From NCBI RefSeq assembly GCF_002091635.1, contig NZ_BDAC01000019.1, positions 62,001 through 126,000 of the forward strand: DNA of 64,000 bases, read 5' to 3'. Shown here piece by piece: positions 51,659 to 62,349 of the stretch; within the stretch, counting starts at the first letter, position 1, and the number at the start of each line of letters is the position of its first letter. A model generated the notes under the pieces. It was not told the DNA's origin. It was given only the letters and a program-made list of their open reading frames with translations, and ran no database searches. The stretch is from Pseudomonas indica NBRC 103045. Lineage in GTDB: Bacteria > Pseudomonadota > Gammaproteobacteria > Pseudomonadales > Pseudomonadaceae. The position numbers and the translations under genes were made by a program.

Positions 51659-53011
51659 ATGACCCAGCCGAGTGAGCCCGCCGTTCCCCTCTCCCCGAAC
51701 GAACAGCGCCTGCCGCCCCTGCAACTGCTGCTGGTGGCCATCCAGCACGTGCTGCTGATGTACGGCGGCGCCGTCGCCGTGCCGCTGATCGTCGGCCAGG
51801 CGGCCGGCCTGTCGCGGGAGGAAATCGCCTTCCTGATCAACGCCGACCTGCTGGTGGCCGGCATCGCCACGGTGGTCCAGTCCCTCGGCATCGGTCCTCT
51901 CGGCATCCGCATGCCGGTGATGATGGGCGCCAGCTTCGCCGCGGTCGGCAGCATGGTGGTGATGGCCGGCATGCCCGGCGTCGGCATGCCGGGCATTTTC
52001 GGCGCGACCATCGCCGCCGGCTTCTTCGGCCTGCTGATCGCCCCCTTCGTCTGCAAGATCGTGCGCTTCTTCCCGCCGCTGGTGACCGGCACGGTGATCA
52101 CTTCCATCGGCCTTTCGCTGTTCCCGGTGGCGGTCAATTGGGCCGGCGGCGGCAGCGCCGCCACGCAGTTCGGCGCCCTGCAATACCTGGCCATCGCCGC
52201 CCTGGTGCTGGTCACCATCCTGCTGGTGAATCGCTTTTTGCGCGGTTTCTGGGTCAACGTCTCGGTGCTGATCGGCATGGCCCTGGGCTACGTGCTGGCC
52301 GGCGCCTTCGGCATGGTCGACCTGTCCGGCATCGGCGCCGCGCCGGCGATGCAGGTGGTGACCCCCAATCACTTCGGCGCACCGGAATTCCAGCTCGCGC
52401 CGATCCTGTCCATGTGCCTGGTGGTGGTGATCATCTTCGTCGAGTCGGCCGGCATGTTCCTCGCCCTCGGCAAGATCACCGGCCAGGAGGTGGACCCGCA
52501 GAAGCTCCGCCGTGGCCTGCTGTGCGATGCCGGCGCCTCCTTCCTGGCCGGCTTCATGAACACCTTCACCCATTCCTCGTTCGCCCAGAACATCGGCCTG
52601 GTGCAGATGACCGGCGTGCGCAGCCGCTACGTGACGGCGGTGGCCGGGCTGTTCCTGATCGGCCTCAGCCTGCTGCCCAAGGCGGCCTTCCTGGTCGCCT
52701 CGATTCCGCCGGCGGTGCTCGGCGGCGCCGGCATCGCCATGTTCGGCATGGTCGCCGCGACGGGTATCAAGATTCTCCAGGAAGCGGACATCGGCGACCG
52801 CCGCAACCAGTTGCTGGTGGCAGTGAGCATCGGCCTGGGCATGGCGCCGGTGGTACGCCCCGAATTCTTCGCCCACCTGCCGCACTGGATGGAACCGATC
52901 ACCCACAGCGGCATCGCCATGGCGACCCTCAGCGCGGTGACCCTGAACCTGCTGTTCAACGTCCTCGGCGGCCGCGAACGCGCCACCCTGAGCGGTGCGG
53001 CGTTGCATTGA
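51659..53011 (+). CDS. NCS2 xanthine/urate-type permease
   Basis: A 450-residue transporter with about 12-14 helices. LLLVAIQHVLLMYGGAVAVPLIVG is the NCS2 N-terminal signature (QH motif). FVESAGMFLALGKITGQ and GAGIAMFGMVAATGIKIL are typical of the uracil/xanthine/urate branch, distinct from the AzgA-type permease at 43.7 kb. Given puuD next door it most likely imports urate or xanthine. Confidence 0.9.
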   Translation: MTQPSEPAVPLSPNEQRLPPLQLLLVAIQHVLLMYGGAVAVPLIVGQAAGLSREEIAFLINADLLVAGIATVVQSLGIGPLGIRMPVMMGASFAAVGSMVVMAGMPGVGMPGIFGATIAAGFFGLLIAPFVCKIVRFFPPLVTGTVITSIGLSLFPVAVNWAGGGSAATQFGALQYLAIAALVLVTILLVNRFLRGFWVNVSVLIGMALGYVLAGAFGMVDLSGIGAAPAMQVVTPNHFGAPEFQLAPILSMCLVVVIIFVESAGMFLALGKITGQEVDPQKLRRGLLCDAGASFLAGFMNTFTHSSFAQNIGLVQMTGVRSRYVTAVAGLFLIGLSLLPKAAFLVASIPPAVLGGAGIAMFGMVAATGIKILQEADIGDRRNQLLVAVSIGLGMAPVVRPEFFAHLPHWMEPITHSGIAMATLSAVTLNLLFNVLGGRERATLSGAALH

Positions 53012-53348
53012 GGATCGGTGCGAGGTGGGCGAATGGATTCGCCCCACACGAAAGCCGCGGGTCTGCACGGACTGCCCCCTCGCCCCTTTGGGGAGAGGGC
53101 TGGGGTGAGGGGGCGGTGTCGAGCCGTGCAGATTTCGTACGCATACTGCTGGCGAAGCTTTTTGCATGACGTTATCGCGAGCAGAGCTCGCTCCTACGAA
53201 AGGCAAAGCCAGATTCCCGTAGGGACGAATTCATTCGCCCGGCGAAGCGGCGTGGGAGCGAATTCATTCGCGATTGGCGGAACCTCATGGCCACCTCATC
53301 GCGAATGAATTCGCACGCGGAGACCCCCGAAACGGGTGCCCGGACACC
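53012..53348. repeat. Dense REP-like palindrome array, no gene
   Basis: This 337-bp gap is almost wholly repeats. It contains GTGGGCGAATGGATTCGCCCCAC (53025), a GC-rich CCCCTCGCCCC...GGGGTGAGGGGG hairpin (about 53070-53112), a GCGAGCAGAGCTCGCTCCTAC unit (about 53177), ACGAATTCATTCGCC (53225), GAGCGAATTCATTCGCG (53255) and GCGAATGAATTCGC (53299). They separate the purine island from the alpha-glucoside locus. Confidence 0.8.
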
Positions 53349-54464
<1,116 letters not shown>

Positions 54465-54477
54465 CGTCTGTCTCCCT

Positions 54478-56106
54478 TCAGCCCGCCAGGCGGGCGAATG
54501 CGAATCCGTGGGCGGGCAAGTTTACCGAGCTTCCCTGGAAGGTCGCAGTGCTGGCCGGCACATCCGCCAGCGGCTCGAGCCGCCCCGGCAGACTGTAGAG
54601 ACGCGGACTGTCGCCCAGGTTGAACAGGCACACCCAGGTCTCCTCGCCCAACTGGCGCTCGAACACCAGCAGCGCGTCGTCATGATGCAGCATACGCATC
54701 TCGCCGCTGACCAGGACCGGCTGCTCGGCGCGCCAGCCGAGGAAACGGCGGTAGATGTTGAGCATCGAGTCCGGGTCGCGCTCCTGCTCCGACACCGCCA
54801 GCGACCGGTGTGCCTCGGCCACCGGCAGCCAGGGCTTGGCATGGCTGAAGCCGGCATGCTCGGCCGTGGCGCTCCAGGGCATCGGCGTGCGGCAACCGTC
54901 GCGCCCCTTGAATTCGGGCCAGAAGCGGATGCCATAGGGATCGACCAGATCCTCGTAGCGCAGTTCCGCTTCGCTCAGGCCCAGCTCCTCGCCCTGGTAC
55001 AGGCACACGCTGCCGCGCAGGGACAACAGCAGCGCCATCAGCAGGCGACCGCGCGCCGGCTCCGGCTGGCCGTTCAGCGCCCAACGGCTCATCACCCGCA
55101 CCACGTCGTGGTTGCCGGTGGACCAGCAGGGCCAGCCGTCGCCCAGTTCAGCCTCGACGCTCTCCAGGGTACGGCGGATGAACGCCGGGCTGCACTGCTC
55201 GGTGAGCAGGTCGAAGGAATAGGCCATGTGCAGGGTGTCGCCACCGCCGGTGTAGGCGGCCATGGTGCGCAGCGAGTGATCGCAGCCGATCTCGGCGACG
55301 CTGGCGCTGCCGGGGTAGCGCTCCAGCAGGGCGCGCAGGCGGCGCAGGAAGTCGAGGTTCTCCGGCTGGGTCTTGTCGTACAGGTGGCGCTGGAAGGCGT
55401 AGGGGTTGTCCGCCCGCACGCCGATGCTGCCCTCGCGCACCTCGGTGTTCGGCGGGTTGTCGCGCAGCAACTTGTCGTGGAAATAGAAATTCGCCGCATC
55501 CAGGCGGAAGCCATCGACGCCGAGCTTGAGCCAGAACTCCATGTCGTCGAGCAACTGCTGCTGCACGGCTTCGCAGTGGAAGTTCAGGTCCGGCTGGCTG
55601 GACAGGAAATTGTGCAGGTAGTACTGCTTGCGCCGGCTGTCCCAGGTCCAGGCCGGGCCGCCGAATACCGACAACCAGTTGTTCGGCGGCGTGCCGTCGG
55701 GCCTGGCATCGGCCCAGACGTACCAATCGGCCTTGGGATTGTCGCGGCTGGAGCGGCTTTCCGCGAACCAGGCATGCTGGTCGGAGGAATGGTTGAGCAC
55801 CTGGTCGATCAGCACGCGGATATCCCGTGCGTGGGCAGCCTGGACCAACGCCTTGAAGTCGTCGAGCGTGCCGAACAGCGGATCGACGCCACGATAATCG
55901 GACACGTCGTAGCCGAAATCCTTCATCGGCGAGGTGAAGAACGGCGACAGCCAGATGGCATCGATATTGAGGCTGGCGATGTAGTCGATCTTCTCCAGCA
56001 CGCCGCGCAGATCGCCCACGCCGTCGCCGTTGCTGTCGAAGAAGCTGCGCGGATACACCTGATAGATGACGCCGCCGCGCCACCAGTCGTTATGGGGAAC
56101 AGTCAT
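54478..56106 (-). CDS. Alpha-glucosidase, glycoside hydrolase family 13 (subfamily 23-like)
   Basis: A 542-residue cytoplasmic enzyme with no signal peptide. GH13 conserved regions appear in order: [11 protein letters not shown] (region I), [14 protein letters not shown] (region II, nucleophile Asp), [10 protein letters not shown] (region III, acid/base Glu) and [10 protein letters not shown] (region IV, Asp). N-terminal [22 protein letters not shown] is typical. It should hydrolyse imported alpha-glucosides such as maltose, sucrose or isomaltose. Trehalose derivatives are possible too. Confidence 0.9.
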   Translation of the reverse strand: MTVPHNDWWRGGVIYQVYPRSFFDSNGDGVGDLRGVLEKIDYIASLNIDAIWLSPFFTSPMKDFGYDVSDYRGVDPLFGTLDDFKALVQAAHARDIRVLIDQVLNHSSDQHAWFAESRSSRDNPKADWYVWADARPDGTPPNNWLSVFGGPAWTWDSRRKQYYLHNFLSSQPDLNFHCEAVQQQLLDDMEFWLKLGVDGFRLDAANFYFHDKLLRDNPPNTEVREGSIGVRADNPYAFQRHLYDKTQPENLDFLRRLRALLERYPGSASVAEIGCDHSLRTMAAYTGGGDTLHMAYSFDLLTEQCSPAFIRRTLESVEAELGDGWPCWSTGNHDVVRVMSRWALNGQPEPARGRLLMALLLSLRGSVCLYQGEELGLSEAELRYEDLVDPYGIRFWPEFKGRDGCRTPMPWSATAEHAGFSHAKPWLPVAEAHRSLAVSEQERDPDSMLNIYRRFLGWRAEQPVLVSGEMRMLHHDDALLVFERQLGEETWVCLFNLGDSPRLYSLPGRLEPLADVPASTATFQGSSVNLPAHGFAFARLAG

Positions 56107-56249
56107 TACAGCGAGCCCTGGAAGAATGAAGACGGGCTCACTCTAGGCAGCGCGACGTTCCGCCACATCCTCCCGCGACGGATTCCTCGGGGAGGATGAG
56201 CCGGGCGTAGGACGGGCCGGCCCTGGAGGATGAGGCCGGCCCCCGCGGC

Positions 56250-56966
56250 TCAATGGTGATGACTGACGAAACTCAGCGACGCGAACATGCCGCGCACACG
56301 CGCATCCGGGTCGTCCGCCGGCACCTCGGTCGAGGCGCCGATCACGTTGAGGCCATTGTTGCGTACCTTGACCTTCGCCTTGCCCTGGGCATCGGTGGTG
56401 GCGGCCACATGGTCCGGGTCGTTGATGCAGTCGTCGTAAAGCTCGATGCCCGCCGCCGGCTTGCCGTCCACCAGCACCTGCACCTCCAGCATCTCGCCGG
56501 CTTCCACCGTCAGCGGGTCGCGCTGTGGGAGGATGGCCAGTTTCAGCGGTTCCAGCGGCGGCAAGGTCGCGCCCTTCTCCAGCACCGCCAGGCTGTACTT
56601 GAAGTAGCGGCCGGACTCGAGCGCGCCGGGCACCTGTGTTTCGCCGAGGTTCACCCAGCGCTCCGCCGCGTTGCGGGTCCAGTAGCCGTTGTCCATGGCC
56701 ACGGCGAGCAGCGCCGGCTTCGCCTCGGGCTTGAGCCGGGCATGGTCCGCCAGCCGTTCGACATGCACCGGAATGGCCTTGCCCTCGCCGTCATAGGCCC
56801 AGGCGCCGGCGATCTTCTTCGGGTCATAGGCGTCGTCCTCGGCGCCATGGCCGTAGACCACTTCGATATGGCCACGCCGCTCCTCGGTCCAGAGGCCATG
56901 GGCGGAAGCCTGGCCCATGGCGAAGGTGCAGAGGGCAGCGAACAGCAGGGAATACCGGGTTTTCAT
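56250..56966 (-). CDS. DUF4198 periplasmic protein, probably metal-uptake associated
   Basis: A 238-residue protein with a signal peptide (MKTRYSLLFAALCTFAMGQASA) followed directly by HGLWTEERRGHIEVVYGHGAEDDAYD. The C-terminus is histidine-rich (FVSHHH). DUF4198 proteins commonly accompany nickel, cobalt or zinc uptake genes, and their histidines suggest metal binding. It starts 27 bases after the TonB receptor gene and is likely co-transcribed with it. Confidence 0.8.
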   Translation of the reverse strand: MKTRYSLLFAALCTFAMGQASAHGLWTEERRGHIEVVYGHGAEDDAYDPKKIAGAWAYDGEGKAIPVHVERLADHARLKPEAKPALLAVAMDNGYWTRNAAERWVNLGETQVPGALESGRYFKYSLAVLEKGATLPPLEPLKLAILPQRDPLTVEAGEMLEVQVLVDGKPAAGIELYDDCINDPDHVAATTDAQGKAKVKVRNNGLNVIGASTEVPADDPDARVRGMFASLSFVSHHH

Positions 56967-56993
56967 CGTGTTTCTCCGTCGTGGTGCAGCCGG

Positions 56994-59111
56994 TCACAGG
57001 CTCAGGGACAGGCTCAGATTGAGGTTGCGTGGCTCGCCGGGTGCGATCCAGACGTTGCTGTAAGAGCGCTCGTAGTACGTCCGGTCGAAGGCGTTGTTCA
57101 GGTTGAGGCCGAGGGACAGGTTCTCGTTGACCCGGTAGCGGGCGAGCAGGTCCACCGTGGTGTAGGCCGGCAGTTCGAAGGTGGTGTCGCTGGCGCTGCC
57201 GGCCCGGTCGCCGACGTAATTCACCGCGCCGCCCAGCTCCAGGCCGCGCAGGTCGCCGCCCTGGAACGCGTAGACGGTCATCAGGCTGCCGCTGTGGCGT
57301 GGGATGTTGAGCAGCCGGCTGCCGGGCTCGAGGGTGTTGTCCTCGGTCACCTCCGCATCGACGTAGGCATAGGCGCCGATGACGCGCAGCGCGTCGGTGA
57401 GCTGGCCGGTGAGCTGCAGGTCGACGCCACGGCTGCGGACCTCGCCGGCGGCGATCTGGAAGGCGGTGTCGTTCGGGTCGGCAGTCAGCACGTTCTCCTT
57501 GGTCAGGTGGAACGCCGCCAGCGTCATGCCGAGGCGACCATCGAGCAGGTCGAATTTCAGGCCCGCCTCGTAACCCACGCCCTGCTCCGGCTCGAAGGCC
57601 GCACCGCTGGCATCCGCCCCGCTGTTGGGCTTGAACGAGCGCGAGGCATTGGCGAACAGCCCCAGCTCCGGGATGAACTGGTACAGCACGCCAACCCTGG
57701 GTGTGACTTCATCCTGTGTCTGCGATTGCCGGGTGCTGCGGAAATCTTCCTCCTGCCGCTGTTCGTAGCGGTCGTAGCGGGCCCCGATCACCCCGAACAG
57801 CTTCTCGCCGAAGCGCATCTGGTCCTGCAGGTTGAGCGCATAGGCATCGACTTTTTCGTGCCTGTCGGTGCTGCGTCCGGTCGGCCCGGTGCTGAATGGC
57901 GGCCTCGGCTGGCCGTATACCGGGTCGCGGATATCGATGCGCGACACCGGGCGCGAGCGCAGCAGCAGCTCGTTCTTGGTGTAGCGTTCGTATTCGCTGC
58001 CGATCAGCAACTGGTGCTCCACCGCCCCGGTTTCGACGAAGCCGCGCAGTTCCAGCTGGGTGATGCTGTCGTGCCAGTCGAAGTCGCGGTAGCGGAACTC
58101 GCGATTGAGGGTGAAGCCATCGCCGGCCAGGCTGTTCGCCTCGGTGGCGTAACCATGCAGGCGGCCGCGCTTGTAATGGCTGGCCAGGCGCAGCGTCCAG
58201 TCAGGGCTCAGGTCGTGTTCCAGTTCGGCCTGCAGGGTGTCGTTGTCGTTCTCGATGTCGCCGTCGCCCGGTTCGCCGAAGAATCGCGAGCGCGGTACCG
58301 AACCCAGATGGTTGCCCGGCGCCACCACGCCGCGGTCGAATACCTGGCGATTGCGCACCACCTCGGCCTGCACCAGCAGGCGGGTATCCGGCGTCAGCGC
58401 CCAGCTGAGCGATGGGGCGACGAACTGCCGTTCGCTGGCGCCGTAGTCGCGGAAGTCCTTGTTGTCCTCCACCGCGACGTTCATGCGGTAGAGCAGGCTC
58501 CCGTCGTCATCCAGCGGCGTGTTGACGTCCAGCGTACTGCGGTAGCGATCCCAGCGACCGGCGCTGAGGTCCAGGCGGGCGAAACGCTCCTGTTGCGGAC
58601 GCTTGCTGACGATATTCACCGTGCCACCCGGATCGCCCCGGCCGTACAGGCTCGACGCCGGCCCCTTGAGCACCTCGATGCGCTCGACGCTGGCCGCGTC
58701 CTGAGTGTTCATGTAGCCGCGGTTGGCGCTGAAGCCGTCCTTGTAGAACTCCGACGTGGTCAATCCGCGCACGCTGTACTCGAACATCGTCAGGCCGCCG
58801 AAGTCGTTCTGCCGGGCGACGCCACCGGCGTAGTCCAGGGCCTTCTCGATACGCGGCGTATCCAGGTCCTCCAGCACCGTGGCCGGCACCACGCTGACCG
58901 ACTGCGGCACCTCGCGCAGCGGCGTGTCGGTCTTGGTGGCACCGGAGGAACGCTCCACCCGGTAGCCCTTGTCTTCACCGGCGCCCCGCCGCTCGGCGGT
59001 GACCGTCTGCGCCTCGAGCACCGCGGCATCCTCCGCCTCGGCGGTAAGAGGGTTGCTTGCCAGGCCGAGCAGCATGCCGGCCATCAGGAATCGTCCAGGG
59101 GGTAGGTTCAT
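56994..59111 (-). CDS. TonB-dependent outer-membrane receptor (siderophore-receptor family)
   Basis: A 705-residue receptor with a signal peptide (ending NPLTAEA), a TonB box region near AQTVTAERR, a plug domain (KTDTPLREVPQSVSVVP, VLKGPASSLYGRGDPGGTVN) and a 22-strand-type barrel. It ends in Leu rather than the usual terminal Phe/Trp (LNLSLSLSL). There is no N-terminal STN signalling domain, so it does not work through a surface sigma pathway. The ligand is unknown. The Zur-like box and DUF4198 neighbour favour a metal or metallophore. The surrounding alpha-glucoside genes leave a sugar possible. Confidence 0.88.
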   Translation of the reverse strand: MNLPPGRFLMAGMLLGLASNPLTAEAEDAAVLEAQTVTAERRGAGEDKGYRVERSSGATKTDTPLREVPQSVSVVPATVLEDLDTPRIEKALDYAGGVARQNDFGGLTMFEYSVRGLTTSEFYKDGFSANRGYMNTQDAASVERIEVLKGPASSLYGRGDPGGTVNIVSKRPQQERFARLDLSAGRWDRYRSTLDVNTPLDDDGSLLYRMNVAVEDNKDFRDYGASERQFVAPSLSWALTPDTRLLVQAEVVRNRQVFDRGVVAPGNHLGSVPRSRFFGEPGDGDIENDNDTLQAELEHDLSPDWTLRLASHYKRGRLHGYATEANSLAGDGFTLNREFRYRDFDWHDSITQLELRGFVETGAVEHQLLIGSEYERYTKNELLLRSRPVSRIDIRDPVYGQPRPPFSTGPTGRSTDRHEKVDAYALNLQDQMRFGEKLFGVIGARYDRYEQRQEEDFRSTRQSQTQDEVTPRVGVLYQFIPELGLFANASRSFKPNSGADASGAAFEPEQGVGYEAGLKFDLLDGRLGMTLAAFHLTKENVLTADPNDTAFQIAAGEVRSRGVDLQLTGQLTDALRVIGAYAYVDAEVTEDNTLEPGSRLLNIPRHSGSLMTVYAFQGGDLRGLELGGAVNYVGDRAGSASDTTFELPAYTTVDLLARYRVNENLSLGLNLNNAFDRTYYERSYSNVWIAPGEPRNLNLSLSLSL

Positions 59112-59127
59112 GACTGCATCCGATTTT

Positions 59128-59146
59128 TATGTAATAACATAACATT
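59128..59146 (-). promoter_or_regulatory. Zur-box-like palindrome upstream of the TonB receptor
   Basis: Minus strand AATGTTATGTTATTACATA matches about 15 of 18 fixed positions of the enterobacterial Zur consensus AATGTTATANTATAACATT. It lies 17 bases before the receptor start codon, a typical repressor position. Confidence 0.55.
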
Positions 59147-59275
59147 ATGCGGATGCGACGAAGCGGTGCCAAGACGGCAGAAGGTGGGGTTTAGAGGTGC
59201 GGCCTGGGACGTTGTCCACCCGGATTGCGCCAGGGCTTATCCGGACTACGGACGGAACGCCCACACATAACCACC

Positions 59276-59350
59276 CGTAGGGTCGAATTCATTCGACCGA
59301 CAACGCCCCGCGGGCGAATGAATTCGCCCCTACACGATAGCCGCAAGCCC
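59276..59350. repeat. REP-like palindromes
   Basis: GTAGGGTCGAATTCATTCGACC (from 59277) and GGGCGAATGAATTCGCCCCT (from 59312) in the gap between the regulator and receptor genes, the same family as elsewhere. Confidence 0.75.
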
Positions 59351-59369
59351 ACACGAACGGCCCCTACCC

Positions 59370-62114
59370 TCAATCCCCCTGGATCTTGCTCAACAGGCTG
59401 CGCGCCAGTTGGACGGCCTCGCTGCGGTGGGTGATGTTGAGCTTCTGGTAGAGGCTGCGGATGTGCGTCTTGATGGTGGTCGGGGCGACGTTCAGGTGTT
59501 CGGCGATCTGCTCGTTGGACTGCCCGGCATGGATCAGGCTGAGCACCTGCCACTCGCGGCGGGTCAGCGGCGAATGGCGGATCAGCTCGGGCACGTCCGG
59601 GCGGTTAATGATGTCCTGGATCACCGCCTCGTCGAGGGTGATGCGGATCGCCTTGCCGAAGTCGCGCTGCTGCTGGGCCAACTGGATCAGGCGGTCGGCG
59701 CGCTGGCTTTCCAGCTCGTCCAGGCGGCGCTCGTGCTGCAAGGTCTTGAGCATGACGATGAGCAGCTTGCCGACCCGCAGGAAGCTGCCGATGGCGCCGG
59801 TGGTGCTGGCCAGGGTCAGGGCCTTGTGCAGATGGTCCAGGGCCTGCTGGCGCTCTTCGCGCTGCCAGTGCAACTGGGCGAGCAGGATGTGGTTGCGGTT
59901 GAGGTCCATCACCAGTTGGTGGCGCTCGGCATCGACCTGGAGCTGGCGCAGGATCGGCAGCGCCTTGTCGTTCTGCTTCAGCGCCAGGTGCGCGCGGGCA
60001 TGGTTGCGGCCGTTGTACTGGGCGAAGTGGTTGGCCCCCGGCTTGAGCGGCGGCGCAGTGCACAGCCACTGTTGGATGGCGTCCTTGTCCTGGGTCGAAT
60101 CCCAGTAGGTGAGCATCACCGCGTGGGCGTTGGCCAGCCAGTCGACGTGGTAGTCGTCGGCAGCCAGCAGGCTTTGCAGCTTGCCGATGTAGTCGGCGCA
60201 GACGCTCTGCTGGCCACGGGCATGGGCCACGCTGGCGAGCAGCGCGTAGCTTTGCAGGAACCAGCGGCTGCCGACCGTATCGAGAATCTCGATGCCTTGC
60301 AGCGCGGACTGTTCGGCGGCATCCAGGTGGTGCCACTCCCAGAGCACCTGGCCACGCACCCGGTGGATGAACTCCATCACCGGCGTCGCCGGCAACTGCT
60401 CGCGCTCGATGTACTGCAGCGCCCGCTCCTGCAGGTTATAGGCCTTCTGCAAGTGGCCCTGGGCGATGGCGATCTCGGAGAGCTGGCCGAGGCTCCAGAG
60501 CGCCGGCAGCGACGCGTTGATCTCCCGTGCACGGCGCTCGGTGGCCTCGTGCTGCTTCTGCGCCTCGGCCAGGTTGCCCTGGACGAAGTGCGCCTCGGCC
60601 AGCACCGACATCGCCACCACCCGCGAGGTGCGCATGACCAGCGGCTCGCAGGCCAGGGCCTCGTGCACCAAGCTCATCGCCCGCTGCTGGTCGCCCTGGG
60701 CGATGGCGATCTGCGCGCGCACCGCCTTGTAGTCGGCGCCCAGGCGTACCCACTCCTCCGCCGAAAAGCGCGCCTGCTGGACCTGCTCGCCGGCCGCCAG
60801 CCAGCGCTCGGCCTCGTCGAAGCGCAACTGGTTCTGCGAGATCCAGGCCTGCAACAGGGTGAACAGCGGCGACTCGGCGATGCTCTCGGCGGGCAGTACC
60901 TCCAGGCAGCGCTTGAGCAGCGACAGCCGCCCCTGGCGATAGAACTGCCGGCCGTGGGCCTGCAGGACCTGCCCGACCCGCAGCGGATCGCGGGCCAGCA
61001 CCGCATGGCGTGCGGCCTCTTCCGGCATGTTCTCCACCAACAGCGCCTCGGCCGCGCGCAGGTGCAAGGCAGCGATGCGCTGCGGCTGGTGAGTGCTCAG
61101 TTCGCCCTGGAGAAAACAGGCGAACAGCGGGTGATAGGCGAACCACTGGCGCAGATGGTCGGCCGGCTGGATGAACAGGCCGCTGCGCTCCAGGCGCTCG
61201 ATCATCTCGCGCCCATTGCGACGCTCGGTGAGATGGTCCGCCAGGGACGCGTTGAAGCGCTCCAGCAGGCAGGTGGACTGGAGGAAATCCAGGGTCTCGC
61301 TGTCGAGCCCGTCGCTGACCTGCTCGCGCAGGTAGTCGCGGATGAACGGGTGCCCCAGTTGCAGGCTGTCGAGGAACAGGTCCATGCCGCGTCCGGTCTG
61401 CACTTCCTGCAACGCCAGTTGCAAGGCGCTGGGCCAGCCACCGATACGGCGATTGAGGCGCTCCACCTGTTCGCGGTTGACGGTGATCGGCAGGCCGTGG
61501 GCGAGCACCGCCTGGACTTCGTCGTTCTCGAAGGCGAGCTGGCTGGCATCGAGGGCGAGCAACTGGTGCTTGACCCGCAGCTCGGCCACCCCCAGGTCGG
61601 GCAGACCCCGGCTGCACACCAGCAGCGTGAGCCAGGCCGGCATGTTGCGCAGGAAGAAGCGCAGGGCACGGATCGCCTCGCGCTCGGTCAGCGCTTCGAA
61701 CTCGTCCAGCACCAGCAGCAACGGCGCGTGCTCCGGCGGCAGTTCGGCGAGCAGGTGAGTGACCAGGCTGTCGAATGGCTCGCGCTCCCGCTCCGCCAGC
61801 AGCAGGCTGCGCGGGCAGCCCTCCTCGAGCTGGCGATCCAGGGCATGGACCAGGTAACGGCCGAGCTGGCGCGGATCGTTGTCGCTGGCATGCAATTGCA
61901 GCCAGGCCACCTTGCCGGCGAACGCCTGCGCCCACTGGCAGGCCAGGGTGGTCTTGCCGAAACCGCTGGGCGCCTGCAGCACCGCCAGGCGTACGTCCGG
62001 CAGGCGCTGCAGCCATTCGTCGAAGCGCGGCCGCTCGATCAGCCCACGCGGCAGGACAGGCATCGCCAGCTTAGCGGGAATCAGCGGCAGCGGTGCGGGC
62101 GGCGCGGCGTTCAT
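59370..62114 (-). CDS. MalT-like LuxR-family transcriptional activator (STAND type)
   Basis: A 914-residue regulator. Near the N-terminus, APSGFGKTTLACQW is the Walker A of the STAND ATPase, with LLLVLDEFEAL as Walker B. A long TPR-like helical region (about residues 400-820) follows, which binds inducer in MalT. The C-terminal LuxR helix-turn-helix is LTRREWQVLSLIHAGQSNEQIAEHLNVAPTTIKTHI. The ATG at 62114 is preceded by GAGAG. It probably activates the flanking alpha-glucoside genes when substrate and ATP are bound. Confidence 0.9.
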   Translation of the reverse strand: MNAAPPAPLPLIPAKLAMPVLPRGLIERPRFDEWLQRLPDVRLAVLQAPSGFGKTTLACQWAQAFAGKVAWLQLHASDNDPRQLGRYLVHALDRQLEEGCPRSLLLAEREREPFDSLVTHLLAELPPEHAPLLLVLDEFEALTEREAIRALRFFLRNMPAWLTLLVCSRGLPDLGVAELRVKHQLLALDASQLAFENDEVQAVLAHGLPITVNREQVERLNRRIGGWPSALQLALQEVQTGRGMDLFLDSLQLGHPFIRDYLREQVSDGLDSETLDFLQSTCLLERFNASLADHLTERRNGREMIERLERSGLFIQPADHLRQWFAYHPLFACFLQGELSTHQPQRIAALHLRAAEALLVENMPEEAARHAVLARDPLRVGQVLQAHGRQFYRQGRLSLLKRCLEVLPAESIAESPLFTLLQAWISQNQLRFDEAERWLAAGEQVQQARFSAEEWVRLGADYKAVRAQIAIAQGDQQRAMSLVHEALACEPLVMRTSRVVAMSVLAEAHFVQGNLAEAQKQHEATERRAREINASLPALWSLGQLSEIAIAQGHLQKAYNLQERALQYIEREQLPATPVMEFIHRVRGQVLWEWHHLDAAEQSALQGIEILDTVGSRWFLQSYALLASVAHARGQQSVCADYIGKLQSLLAADDYHVDWLANAHAVMLTYWDSTQDKDAIQQWLCTAPPLKPGANHFAQYNGRNHARAHLALKQNDKALPILRQLQVDAERHQLVMDLNRNHILLAQLHWQREERQQALDHLHKALTLASTTGAIGSFLRVGKLLIVMLKTLQHERRLDELESQRADRLIQLAQQQRDFGKAIRITLDEAVIQDIINRPDVPELIRHSPLTRREWQVLSLIHAGQSNEQIAEHLNVAPTTIKTHIRSLYQKLNITHRSEAVQLARSLLSKIQGD

Positions 62115-62186
62115 GGAACTCTCCCGTTCGTTGTGGTTATCCGGGCAAGGGCGAAGCATACGACAGGCGATGGCGGCCAGGCCTTG

Positions 62187-62327
62187 GACGAATTCATTGC
62201 CCGACCATTGCCATGGGCGAATTTATTCGCCCAACCACTGCCCCTACGCAAGCCTCCCGCCCAACACCCCGTAGGAGCCAGCTCTGCTGGCGAAAAGCTT
62301 CGCGAGCAGAGCTCGCTCCTACAGGTA
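62187..62327. repeat. REP-like palindromes with an inverted pair
   Basis: GACGAATTCATTGCCC and GGGCGAATTTATTCGCCC units are followed by GTAGGAGCCAGCTCTGCTGGCG (from 62271) facing GCGAGCAGAGCTCGCTCCTAC (ending 62323). Together the last two can form one long hairpin. They lie between malG-like and malT-like genes and may act as terminator. Confidence 0.75.
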
Positions 62328-62349
62328 TCGGTGATCCGATCCCCCAGCC

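Noticed and set aside
53012-53348. A CRISPR-like pattern of short repeats
   Set aside because: The repeats are palindromic, vary in sequence and orientation, and have irregular spacing; no spacers of constant length and no cas genes are present.
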